From an uncultured Clostridia bacterium (GTDB taxonomy: Bacteria; Bacillota; Clostridia; TANB77; CAG-508), in the NCBI GenBank assembly GCA_947167965.1, contig CAMVJW010000002.1:110968-174967 (forward strand): a stretch of DNA of 64,000 bases. The letters run 5' to 3'. The position numbers and the translations under genes were made by a program. The stretch's first letter is position 1; each line of letters begins with the position of its first letter. Below, piece by piece: positions 36,422 to 44,489 of the stretch. Below the pieces are notes generated by a model. That model saw nothing but the letters and a program-made list of their open reading frames with translations. It did not search any database and was not told where the DNA came from.

Positions 36422-37079
36422 ATGTTTAAAATTATAAAAATACGGGATTCTTGCTATTCTTTTAATAATTCTCATTATTCTAGGTATTAATTTTTATGTT
36501 AAAGTATCTACTGTAAAAAGAATAATAAAAAAAACTAATTATTCAAACCTTTCTAATATAGATTGCATTATAGTTTTAGGTGCTGGAATTTGGGATGGTA
36601 AACCTAGCCCAATGTTAGAGGATAGACTACTAGAAGGCATAAATCTTTATAATAATAATGTATCAGATAAACTAATCATGAGCGGTGATCATGGAAAAAA
36701 AGACCATGATGAAGTAAATATTATGAAAAATTATGCTATAGAAAAAGGAATTCCATCTGAAAATATTTTTATGGATCATGCGGGATTTTCTACTTATGAA
36801 AGCATATATAGAGCAAAATCTATTTTTAATGCAAAAAAGGTAATTATAGTAACTCAAAACTATCATTTATATAGAGCATTATATATTGCAAATAAATTAG
36901 GATTGGAAGCATATGGTGTAGGTTCGGATCCAAGGCCTTATGAAGGAGCAGCACTTAGAGAAATTAGAGAAATTTTTGCAAGAAATAAAGATTTTTTTAA
37001 ATGCATCATAAAACCTAAACCAACTTATTTGGGTGATACAATTCCAGTTAGTGGAAATGGTGATATTACAAATGACTAA
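36422..37079 (+). pseudogene. SanA/YdcF-like (DUF218) membrane-anchored protein with a frameshift near the start
   Basis: The DUF218 domain is clear: CIIVLGAGIWDGKPSPMLED, DKLIMSGDHGKKDHDEVNIM, DHAGFSTYESIYRAKSIF, VIIVTQNYHLYRALYIAN. These proteins are linked to envelope integrity and vancomycin resistance at high temperature. A membrane helix (ILAILLIILIILGINFYV) precedes it, but its frame has no ATG/GTG/TTG start. The ATG at 36422 has a GAGGTAATTG ribosome site in another frame and reaches a stop after 22 codons. A one-base change around the A run 36436-36443 would join them. Either a real frameshift, an assembly error, or a shorter product from ATG 36612 that lacks the first strand. The stop codon overlaps the convergent PBP stop. 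Confidence 0.7.
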
Positions 37080-38854
37080 TTATTTCTTTCAACCTCCAAA
37101 TATGGCAGTACCTCTGAAAATACTTGCCCACCTACTGGTGCTGCAACACCACCTCCTTGGTGTCCTCCTTCTCCTGTTGGATTATATAAAGTTACTAAAA
37201 CAACTAATTGTGGGTCATCAATTGGAGCAACTCCACAAAAAGATGTTACATATTTTCCCGTATTTACTCCATCTTCTGATGTTCCAGTTTTTCCTCCAAT
37301 TCTAAATCCTTCAACTTTTGCATTTTTACCTGTTCCTTCACTAACAACACTTTCCATCATACTTAAAACTTTTTCAGAAGTTTCTTTTGAAATTACTTCA
37401 CCTTTATTTTCAATTGGCAATTCTGTTCTTTCCCCTGTTTGAGAATCAATTGTTGCAGTTACAATTCTAGGCTGAATCAAATTACCTCCATTTGCTATGC
37501 TAGATACTGCAGTTGCAAGTTGGATCGGTGTTATTTCAAATCTTTGCCCAAAACTAATTGTTGCAAGCTCAACAGGACCACATTTTTCTTTTTTTACAAA
37601 AATACTATTTGCTTCACCAGGTAGCATAACTCCTGTTTTTGATAGTAATCCAAATTTATTTAAATATTTAAAATATGTATCTACCCCTAATTTCTGACCA
37701 AGCCCAATAAACACTGGATTACAAGAATTCATTAGTCCTTCTCTTAAGGATTCTGATCCATGAGGTCTATAATATCTCCAGCATTTTATTCTCGCTCCAG
37801 CCACAGTTATACCTCCCGTACATGAGAATTCACCTGCATTATCTGTATCTGTAATTCCTTCTTCTAAACTCGCTGATGCTGTTATCAATTTAAATACAGA
37901 TCCAGGTTCATAAGTATCTGAAATTGCTTTATTTCTCCACATTGCTTGTAAATTTTTTGTTTTTTCCTTATTATCTAGACCTTCCCAACTGCTCTTAATT
38001 TCTTCATTATTTATTACATAAGGTTCATTTAAATTATATGATGGATATGTGGCCATCGCTAAAATATCTCCATTTTTTGGATTCATTACTACAATATTTC
38101 CACCATCTGTACATTTATTATCAATACATGCTTCTTCTAAATACTTTTCTACTATAGATTGTATTGTCATATCAATTGATAACACAATAGAATTACCATT
38201 AATTGGCTCTATATAGTTTTCTCCATCTGTTCCTATCTCTTTTCCAGTAGCATCAGTTGATTTTGAAATAGCTCCCTTTTTTCCTGATAAAATATTATCA
38301 TATTTAGCTTCTATTCCATCTAATCCTTGATTATCTCCTCCACAGAATCCAATTACATGTGCCGCTAAATTGCTATATGGATAAAATCTTGTACTATCTT
38401 CATCTATATTTACTCCTGAAGTTATGTCATTTTCTATCAACCAACTTCTTAATTCATCTGCTTTTTGTTCTTCAATTTTTTTAGCAATTGTTTCTATTGA
38501 ACTTTTTTTATTTACCTTTTTTAAAGTCTGCTCATAATCTAATTCAAATATTTCTGTGAAAAATTTTGATAATTTTTCTTTATCCTCTTTTCTTATATTT
38601 GTTGGATTTATACTAACCATATATGAGGTTGAATTTGATGCTAATATATATTTTTGAGTACTATCATAGATAATTCCTCTTTTAGAATTAATTTTTCTTT
38701 TTTGAACTTGTTGCTCATAAGCCATAGACTGAAGATTTTTTCCATCTATTAATTGAATATATCCTAATCTAACAATCAAAATAAATAAAACTAAACCATA
38801 TATAAATAAAAGTCTTACAATCCTTTTCCTACTTTTTAAACCAATTAATTGCAT
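37076..38854 (-). CDS. Penicillin-binding protein, class B transpeptidase (FtsI/SpoVD type)
   Basis: 592 residues. Septal or spore cortex peptidoglycan cross-linker. N-terminal membrane anchor (LLFIYGLVLFILIVRLGYIQ), dimerisation domain with the family phrase KRGIIYDSTQKYILASN, then the transpeptidase with Ser in YEPGSVFKLITASASLEEG (SxxK), the SCN triad (LMNSCNPVF) and GGKTGTSEDG (KTG). No C-terminal PASTA domain. SCN and the 592-residue length favour FtsI/PbpB or a PASTA-less SpoVD. Separated from ftsL by a terminator and probably has its own promoter (TTGGTT, 16 nt, TATATT near 38880-38905). Confidence 0.92.
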   Translation of the reverse strand: MQLIGLKSRKRIVRLLFIYGLVLFILIVRLGYIQLIDGKNLQSMAYEQQVQKRKINSKRGIIYDSTQKYILASNSTSYMVSINPTNIRKEDKEKLSKFFTEIFELDYEQTLKKVNKKSSIETIAKKIEEQKADELRSWLIENDITSGVNIDEDSTRFYPYSNLAAHVIGFCGGDNQGLDGIEAKYDNILSGKKGAISKSTDATGKEIGTDGENYIEPINGNSIVLSIDMTIQSIVEKYLEEACIDNKCTDGGNIVVMNPKNGDILAMATYPSYNLNEPYVINNEEIKSSWEGLDNKEKTKNLQAMWRNKAISDTYEPGSVFKLITASASLEEGITDTDNAGEFSCTGGITVAGARIKCWRYYRPHGSESLREGLMNSCNPVFIGLGQKLGVDTYFKYLNKFGLLSKTGVMLPGEANSIFVKKEKCGPVELATISFGQRFEITPIQLATAVSSIANGGNLIQPRIVTATIDSQTGERTELPIENKGEVISKETSEKVLSMMESVVSEGTGKNAKVEGFRIGGKTGTSEDGVNTGKYVTSFCGVAPIDDPQLVVLVTLYNPTGEGGHQGGGVAAPVGGQVFSEVLPYLEVERNN

Positions 38855-38914
38855 AAAAAATCCCTTCTAACTTTGATAAAAGGAATATAAGTTTGAAAAC
38901 TTTTTAACCAAACT

Positions 38915-38955
38915 AAAACTCCTTTATTTACATTTTATTAAAATAAAGGAGTTTT
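38915..38955 (-). terminator. Hairpin between ftsL and the PBP gene
   Basis: A 15-bp perfect stem, AAAACTCCTTTATTT with AAATAAAGGAGTTTT, loop 11 nt. The T run is modest on the minus strand and better on the plus strand, so termination after ftsL may be partial. Confidence 0.6.
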
Positions 38956-39007
38956 ATACTTTTTTTATTTAATTATTACTTTTTATTTTATTGAGATATT
39001 AAAATAA

Positions 39008-39520
39008 TCACTTTCCAAAAATTTTATTGATTATTTTTTGAAACCAATTTAATTCATCTTGTTCATTTGAAATATCTATATTATCTGTTCCCGCTTCTAC
39101 ATAATCTTTTTTATCTAGTGAAACAAAAACTTTTTGACTATTATCTAACTTTTGCATTCCTAATTTTTCTTTTGCTGATTCTTCAATATTGCTTAAATTT
39201 AAATTACTTTCTATATTTACTTCTAATTGTCCATTTGTTTTTTGAATTGCAGCAAGTTTTGCCTTATTGTCTTGAATTTCGTTAAATCTTTCATTTATTA
39301 GTGAGCTTCTATAACTTATTGCCAATAATATTAAAAATACTGCTCCAATTAATATAACATTTTTATTATGTTTCTTTTTTTCCAATTTTATTGCGTGCCT
39401 TCTTTGTTTTTCATTTATTTCTAATTGTTTTTTAATATCTTCTTTTGACTTTTTTCTATAATCATATTCAGGTTTTAACTTTCTTGGACTAGTTTCAAAC
39501 TGATAATTATACTGATTCAT
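39008..39520 (-). CDS. ftsL: FtsL-like cell division protein
   Basis: 170 residues. Charged cytosolic N-terminus (about 60), one membrane helix (NVILIGAVFLILLAISYRSS), then a coiled coil (LINERFNEIQDNKAKLAAIQ) with the ENVEESAKEKLGM-like block LSNIEESAKEKLGMQKLDNS typical of FtsL/DivIC. Position after rsmH and before a PBP in the dcw cluster supports FtsL. The tail of about 35 acidic residues plus FQKIINKIFGK is extra. Confidence 0.82.
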   Translation of the reverse strand: MNQYNYQFETSPRKLKPEYDYRKKSKEDIKKQLEINEKQRRHAIKLEKKKHNKNVILIGAVFLILLAISYRSSLINERFNEIQDNKAKLAAIQKTNGQLEVNIESNLNLSNIEESAKEKLGMQKLDNSQKVFVSLDKKDYVEAGTDNIDISNEQDELNWFQKIINKIFGK

Positions 39521-39622
39521 AAGTTACTTTACTCACCTCTTTTCTGTTTAGTATTATTTATTTTTTATCTATTTAAAAACAATAATTATACATCTAATTA
39601 TTATCTTTTACTAGTGTTTTAT

Positions 39623-40555
39623 TTAATCTTTTTCAAAAATACGTAATTTTGCACTTTTTGATCTGGAATTATTTTTTTGTTCTTCCATATTTGCTATTAT
39701 AGGTTTTTTGGTTATTATTTTTCCAACTTTTTTTGCTCCACATACACAATATGGTATATCTTTTGGGCAAGAACATTGTCCCCTAGCTTTATTAAAAGCG
39801 TTCTTTACAGCCCTATCTTCAATAGAATGAAAACTAATTACACATAATCTTCCACCTGTATTTAAGACATCTATTGAATCTAATATTGTGTTTTCAAGTG
39901 GCTTAATTTCATTGTTTACCTCTATCCTTATAGCTTGAAAAGTTCTTTTAGCAGGATGCCCATCTTTTGGATTTAATCTAGGTATAGATTTTTCAATTAT
40001 TTTTACCAATTCTTCTGTTGTTTCTATGGTTTTCTTTCCTCTTTCAATACAAATATTTTTTGCAATATTTCTAGAAAATCTTTCTTCTCCATATTCATAA
40101 ATAATACTTGCTAAATGTTCCTCTTTATAAGAATTGATAACTTCTTTTGCTGTCAACCTTTGTGATTTATCCATTCTCATGTCTAAATCATTTGAGCCAA
40201 TATAACTAAATCCTCTATTTTTTTCATCTAATTGATAAGATGATACTCCTAAATCAAGTAAAATCCCATCAACCTTTTCTATATTTAAATCTACTAAAAT
40301 TTGCTTAATATTATCATGATTTGAATGAACATATTTCACATTTTTATAGTCTTTAAGTTTTTCTTTTGCTGCATTTAGAGCTTCCTCATCTCTGTCAATT
40401 CCAATCAATAAACCTTTATTTTGGTCTAATTTTTTTACAATTTCAAGACTATGTCCAGCTCCTCCTAATGTGCCATCTACATAAACTCCATCAGTTTTTA
40501 TATTTAAACCATTTATACATTCATTTAATAATACTGGTATATGCTTAAATTCCAC
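39623..40555 (-). CDS. rsmH: 16S rRNA (cytosine-1402-N4) methyltransferase
   Basis: 310 residues. HIPVLLNECINGLNIKTDGV, GTLGGAGHSLEIVKKLDQNK (SAM site), DGILLDLGVSSYQLDEKNRG and PKDGHPAKRTFQAIRIEVNN are diagnostic of MraW/RsmH. Second gene of the division cluster, 387 nt after mraZ, an unusually long gap. Confidence 0.97.
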   Translation of the reverse strand: MEFKHIPVLLNECINGLNIKTDGVYVDGTLGGAGHSLEIVKKLDQNKGLLIGIDRDEEALNAAKEKLKDYKNVKYVHSNHDNIKQILVDLNIEKVDGILLDLGVSSYQLDEKNRGFSYIGSNDLDMRMDKSQRLTAKEVINSYKEEHLASIIYEYGEERFSRNIAKNICIERGKKTIETTEELVKIIEKSIPRLNPKDGHPAKRTFQAIRIEVNNEIKPLENTILDSIDVLNTGGRLCVISFHSIEDRAVKNAFNKARGQCSCPKDIPYCVCGAKKVGKIITKKPIIANMEEQKNNSRSKSAKLRIFEKD

Positions 40556-40628
40556 AATGTCTCCTTATAATAAAAAATACAATAGAAAGCAGTTAGTATC
40601 CTAATTTAAAAATACTAACTGCATTCAT

Positions 40629-40864
40629 CTTTTGTGCTTTTATCATTAGTATATTAATTAGTATCCTTATGTACTTTTTTATTTTTTCTTTTGCTGGAAT
40701 AATCCTTTGTAAACTCTTCTTTTGAATTAACTATCTTTTGTATAGCTTATCTTTTGCAATAATAATCTTTAGTTTAATATCTTTTGTAGATTTATCTTTT
40801 GCAATAAATACTTAAATAATTTTATCTTTTGTATCTTAAAAATCTTTTGTACCTTTGTCTTTTG
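40629..40864. repeat. Array of CTTTTG (minus: CAAAAG) motifs every 15-16 nt
   Basis: The 387-nt gap between mraZ and rsmH has no gene. The core CTTTTG (mostly within ATCTTTTGT or ATCTTTTGC) lies at 40688, 40719, 40735, 40751, 40781, 40796, 40826, 40844 and 40859. Close variants sit at 40704 (CCTTTG), 40767 (CTTTAG) and 40811 (CTTAAA), which keep the step of 14-18 nt. A further copy lies at 40629. The step is not a multiple of three throughout, so it is not a coding repeat. Flanking sequence between motifs is not conserved, unlike CRISPR or VNTR. Degenerate binding-site array or decayed tandem repeat; role unknown. Confidence 0.7.
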
Positions 40865-40942
40865 TTTTTAACATAACCATTCCTTGTATTACAAGAACTG
40901 ATTTTATATAAACTTTTCTTTATAGAAAAGCTATATACTTTT

Positions 40943-41368
40943 TTAAATTCCTAACATTGTCATATTCTCTGCAATTTCATCAGCTGAAATTTCTTCGTCT
41001 TTCTTTTCCCATAAAGCCTTATCCCATATTTCAAGTCTTGTTCCAACACCAATAATTACCGCTTCTTTTTCTAATTTTGCAGCTATTCTTAAATTTCCAG
41101 GAATTAAGAATCTACCTTGTTTGTCAATCTCACATTCTGTTGCTCCAGATAGAAAAAATCTAACAAAGTTTCTTGCATTTTTATCTGATAGTGGTAGAGC
41201 TTTTAATTTTGTTTCAAAATTTAACCATTCTTCTTTTGAAAAAGCAAACAAACATCCATCTAATCCTTTTGTTAATACAAATATCTCTCCCATATCTTTT
41301 CTTAATTTTGCTGGCATTGATATTCTTCCTTTTGTATCAAGATTATGTTCAAATTCGCCCATCAACAT
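40943..41368 (-). CDS. mraZ: Transcriptional regulator MraZ
   Basis: 141 residues from ATG 41368 ([20 protein letters not shown]). The frame reaches a GTG at 41380 inside the GGAGGTG Shine-Dalgarno, so the ATG is preferred. Two AbrB-like half-domains: [20 protein letters not shown] and [20 protein letters not shown]. MraZ binds TGG-rich direct repeats at its own promoter and represses the dcw cluster; four such boxes are present at 41384-41420. Confidence 0.96.
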   Translation of the reverse strand: MLMGEFEHNLDTKGRISMPAKLRKDMGEIFVLTKGLDGCLFAFSKEEWLNFETKLKALPLSDKNARNFVRFFLSGATECEIDKQGRFLIPGNLRIAAKLEKEAVIIGVGTRLEIWDKALWEKKDEEISADEIAENMTMLGI

Positions 41369-41383
41369 GATTTTGCTCACCTC

Positions 41384-41420
41384 CCACTTTCATACCACTT
41401 TGTACCACTTTTTTCCACTT
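41384..41420 (-). promoter_or_regulatory. MraZ operator: four AAGTGG direct repeats
   Basis: On the minus strand AAGTGG occurs at 41415-41420, 41405-41410, 41395-41400 and 41384-41389, i.e. steps of 10, 10 and 11 nt, one helical turn each. This matches known MraZ boxes (repeated GTGG-type motifs about 10 bp apart). They lie just downstream of the -10, over the likely start and 5' UTR; the last overlaps the Shine-Dalgarno, which suits repression. Confidence 0.85.
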
Positions 41421-41427
41421 CGGTTAA

Positions 41428-41456
41428 ATTTTAATATAATTTTTTGCATTTTGCAA
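41428..41456 (-). promoter_or_regulatory. Sigma-A promoter of mraZ
   Basis: Minus strand: TTGCAA, 17 nt, TAAAAT, immediately followed by the MraZ boxes. Confidence 0.85.
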
Positions 41457-41564
41457 TAGCTTTTTTATATTTTTCTTCATTTTTTCTTTACATTTTTGTT
41501 ACAAATTGTTTACACAATTGTAAAATTTCTTTAAAGTGTTTTATTCCTATTTTTTAAACAAAAA

Positions 41565-41638
41565 AAATATAATATTTTTATAATTCGTATAACTCAACTT
41601 AATTAATGTAGTTATGAATTTTAAAAATATTATATTTA
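41565..41638 (-). terminator. Long terminator hairpin after uppP
   Basis: AAATATAATATTTTTATAATTC (41565-41586) pairs with GAATTTTAAAAATATTATATTTA (41616-41638), with an inner ATAACT/AGTTAT stem. On the minus strand it is followed by eight T. About 30 pairs, almost all A-T. Confidence 0.8.
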
Positions 41639-41664
41639 TATTTATATTTACTTTTATTTTTCTT

Positions 41665-42474
41665 TTATATTCTTGTAAAGTATAGTGCAATAACGATTAA
41701 TCCAACAATAACTCTGTATATTGCAAATACCTTGAAGCTTCCTTTTTTTAGGTAATCTAATAAAAATTTAATAATTAAAATACCAACAATAAAACTTGCA
41801 AGTACCCCAACCAAAAATGGAATACCAAAAGTAAAGTGTTTAATATCAAATAATACAGCTGCCGCTGTTATTGGAGTTGCCAATAGAAATGAGAATTTTG
41901 CAGCTGATTCTCTATCAATTCCAAGTTTTCTTGCAACAGTCATCGTTATTCCTGAACGTGAAACTCCTGGAAATGCTGCTGCTAATGATTGTGACATTCC
42001 AATTAACATTGCTTGTCTTAGTGTTATTTTCTCATAAGGAATTGTTGATTTTGATTTTTTATCAACTATGTAAAGAATTATTCCCATTACAATTAATGTA
42101 ATAGCTATTATTAACATTTCTACATTTAAATTTTCACCAATAAGCTTTTCTGATATTTTATCTAATATCAAACTTAGAACTCCTGCTGGAATTGTTGCAA
42201 ATACAATGTACCAAAACATTTTTCCTTCTTTTGTGCGTTCTTTTTTTACAACTTGCTTATATCCACTTGTAATTAATTTTATCCAATCTTTCCAAAAATA
42301 TAAAGTAATAGCTAATAATGTTCCTAAATGTAATGCAACATCAAAAGATTCTGATATTTTTTCCCATCCAAATATCCAAGGGAATATATTTAAATGTGCC
42401 GAGCTTGAAATCGGCAGAAACTCTGTTAGTCCTTGAACTACTCCTAAAATTAATGCGTGTATTATATCTACCAT
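41665..42474 (-). CDS. uppP: Undecaprenyl-diphosphatase (BacA/UppP)
   Basis: 269 residues, about eight membrane helices. Recycles the C55 lipid carrier for wall synthesis; confers bacitracin tolerance when abundant. VQGLTEFLPISSSAHLNIFP and LAAAFPGVSRSGITMTVARK contain the two active-site motifs (E/S-rich and PGxSRSG). Functionally linked to uppS at 28102. Follows the GH15 gene by 22 nt. Confidence 0.96.
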   Translation of the reverse strand: MVDIIHALILGVVQGLTEFLPISSSAHLNIFPWIFGWEKISESFDVALHLGTLLAITLYFWKDWIKLITSGYKQVVKKERTKEGKMFWYIVFATIPAGVLSLILDKISEKLIGENLNVEMLIIAITLIVMGIILYIVDKKSKSTIPYEKITLRQAMLIGMSQSLAAAFPGVSRSGITMTVARKLGIDRESAAKFSFLLATPITAAAVLFDIKHFTFGIPFLVGVLASFIVGILIIKFLLDYLKKGSFKVFAIYRVIVGLIVIALYFTRI

Positions 42475-42496
42475 TTTTAAACTTTCCTCCTATAAA

Positions 42497-44401
42497 TTAT
42501 TTTTCATTTTTTAATATTTCTTTTAATACTATTATAAACATAGCATGACTCCATCCAAGTGCATAAACCCAGTTTGCTTTCATTTTACTATTATCCACTT
42601 GCTCTCCTAAGAAGTTTAAGCTGCTTGCAGTTTTTACAACAAATTCGAAGCATTTTTTTGCTTTATTCATATCTCCAGCTTTAATATAATATAGTGTCAT
42701 CCACATATTTGCAATTGGCCATGGATTCCCATTCATATAATGGTCTCCTTCAAATCTTTGTATACCACCAGTATATGTTTTTAAAACAAAGTTTATTCTA
42801 TCTACTGTATTTTTTATTTTCTTTTCATTTGGTGTAAATACATCAAATGGTACAACCGCTCCTAAAATGCTTATGTCCATTTTTCCATCATTGGTATTTC
42901 TTACATAAGATTTTCCATCTTCACTTGTTAGGTTTTCTTCAATGTATTTTTTTATTTCTCTTTGCATTTTTTCAATTTCAACTTTTGATTTAGATATTTT
43001 TTCATCTTTTAATCTGTTATTTTCAAAATCTGAAACACTTTTTCCAATTGCCTTGTATAATTTTAGCATACATTCAAAAGCAGAATAAATACTAGCTAGT
43101 GAATATAAATGAACACCTTCGTTCATCTCCCATAAATCATAGCTAACGTGAATTTTGCCTGTTTCATTTATGATGTCATTTACATATTTTTTAAGAAACT
43201 CTGTTGCATTTTCACACATTTTAATTGTATCTTTTATAAATTTAAAATCTTTTGTTTTTTTATAATGTGTATATACCCCATATATAACACTAGCTGTTTC
43301 ATCAATTTGATATCCCCAACATGGAGCTAACCTCATATCTGGAAAAAATCTTTGTTCCCACATTCCATTTTTGCTTTGAGTTTTTTTACAAAATACCTTA
43401 TAAAACCTTTCCACTTCTGGCTTCATATTTAATATATCCATCGCTTGAGTAATAAATATTGCATCTCTTGCCCAAGTATAGCTATATCTTCCACACTTTG
43501 TAAAATCCTCATCAATCTCTGCAGAAGCAATTATTCCACCTGTTTCTTGATTAACAAATAATGGAAATAATAAAATACTTCTATAATAGATGTCTATAAT
43601 TTTACTTTCAAATGCATTTCTTGGTTCTTTTAATTTTAATTCATCATGTTGTTTTATGTATTTTTTCCAATAACTTTTTGTTTTTGTATATTCTGTATTT
43701 AAGTCGAGTTTTCTAATTCTTTCTATTTCATCTTCAAATTTCGACATTGCCATATCGTTTTCTTGCATAATTATTATAATATCTATTTTCTTCTTTTCTC
43801 CAGGTTTTATAATGTCAATATTATATGAAACAGATGAATCGCTCGACATTCCAATATAGTCTTTATCTCCTATTTCCCCACTTGCAATATTATTTATACT
43901 TCCATGTATTTGATGTCCAAATGTTTTTCTTTCATTACAAATTGTAGAAATCATAAAATCATGTGCATATTGTATCATCCCATTATAATGTAATTTACAA
44001 CCAACAGAATTGTTTCTACTAGTTAGTAGTCCTTGATGTACTAAAAATTTAACGTCTAGATCAATTGTATTTTCATTTACTAATGTATATCTTCTAACTA
44101 ATATATTTTCTTTTATTGGAACAAAATCTGTTTGTAAAATTTTTAATTTAAAATACGTATTTACAATTTCTGTATTTAAAATATTTGTATTTTCATCATA
44201 TGATTGCTTATATACATTATTAATATCATCATGTAAATATATTATACCTGAATCATTTACTTTTACCCCTACATGGCTATATTCTAAAAACTGCCTAAAG
44301 CTTCTATCCGGATAGTATAATCTTTGTAGTTCTCCTTTATTAGTAAATGTAGCTAATACTTTTTCATTTCCAATTATTGCTTCATTTATATATTTTTCCA
44401 T
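42497..44401 (-). CDS. Glycoside hydrolase family 15 (glucoamylase/trehalase-like)
   Basis: 634 residues. N-terminal beta-sandwich domain (1 to about 270) and an (alpha/alpha)6 barrel. GRYSYTWARDAIFITQAMDI, the general-acid region SYDLWEMNEGVHLYSLASIY and FEGDHYMNGNPWPIANMWMT are the GH15 blocks; the second catalytic Glu should be in this last block. No signal peptide, so it acts on an internal glucan, possibly with the phosphorylase at 1004-3583. Substrate (glycogen, maltodextrin or trehalose) cannot be fixed from sequence. Confidence 0.88.
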   Translation of the reverse strand: MEKYINEAIIGNEKVLATFTNKGELQRLYYPDRSFRQFLEYSHVGVKVNDSGIIYLHDDINNVYKQSYDENTNILNTEIVNTYFKLKILQTDFVPIKENILVRRYTLVNENTIDLDVKFLVHQGLLTSRNNSVGCKLHYNGMIQYAHDFMISTICNERKTFGHQIHGSINNIASGEIGDKDYIGMSSDSSVSYNIDIIKPGEKKKIDIIIIMQENDMAMSKFEDEIERIRKLDLNTEYTKTKSYWKKYIKQHDELKLKEPRNAFESKIIDIYYRSILLFPLFVNQETGGIIASAEIDEDFTKCGRYSYTWARDAIFITQAMDILNMKPEVERFYKVFCKKTQSKNGMWEQRFFPDMRLAPCWGYQIDETASVIYGVYTHYKKTKDFKFIKDTIKMCENATEFLKKYVNDIINETGKIHVSYDLWEMNEGVHLYSLASIYSAFECMLKLYKAIGKSVSDFENNRLKDEKISKSKVEIEKMQREIKKYIEENLTSEDGKSYVRNTNDGKMDISILGAVVPFDVFTPNEKKIKNTVDRINFVLKTYTGGIQRFEGDHYMNGNPWPIANMWMTLYYIKAGDMNKAKKCFEFVVKTASSLNFLGEQVDNSKMKANWVYALGWSHAMFIIVLKEILKNEK

Positions 44402-44489
44402 TTTTTTACTCTATTCCTTCCACAAGGCACAAACCGAGTTTGGAAAAATTAATTATTTTTTCAAACTTACCTCTTTTGTTTTTTTAATT

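Noticed and set aside
40629..40864. CRISPR array
   Set aside because: Repeat core is only six bases, spacers are 8-10 nt, and no cas genes are present.
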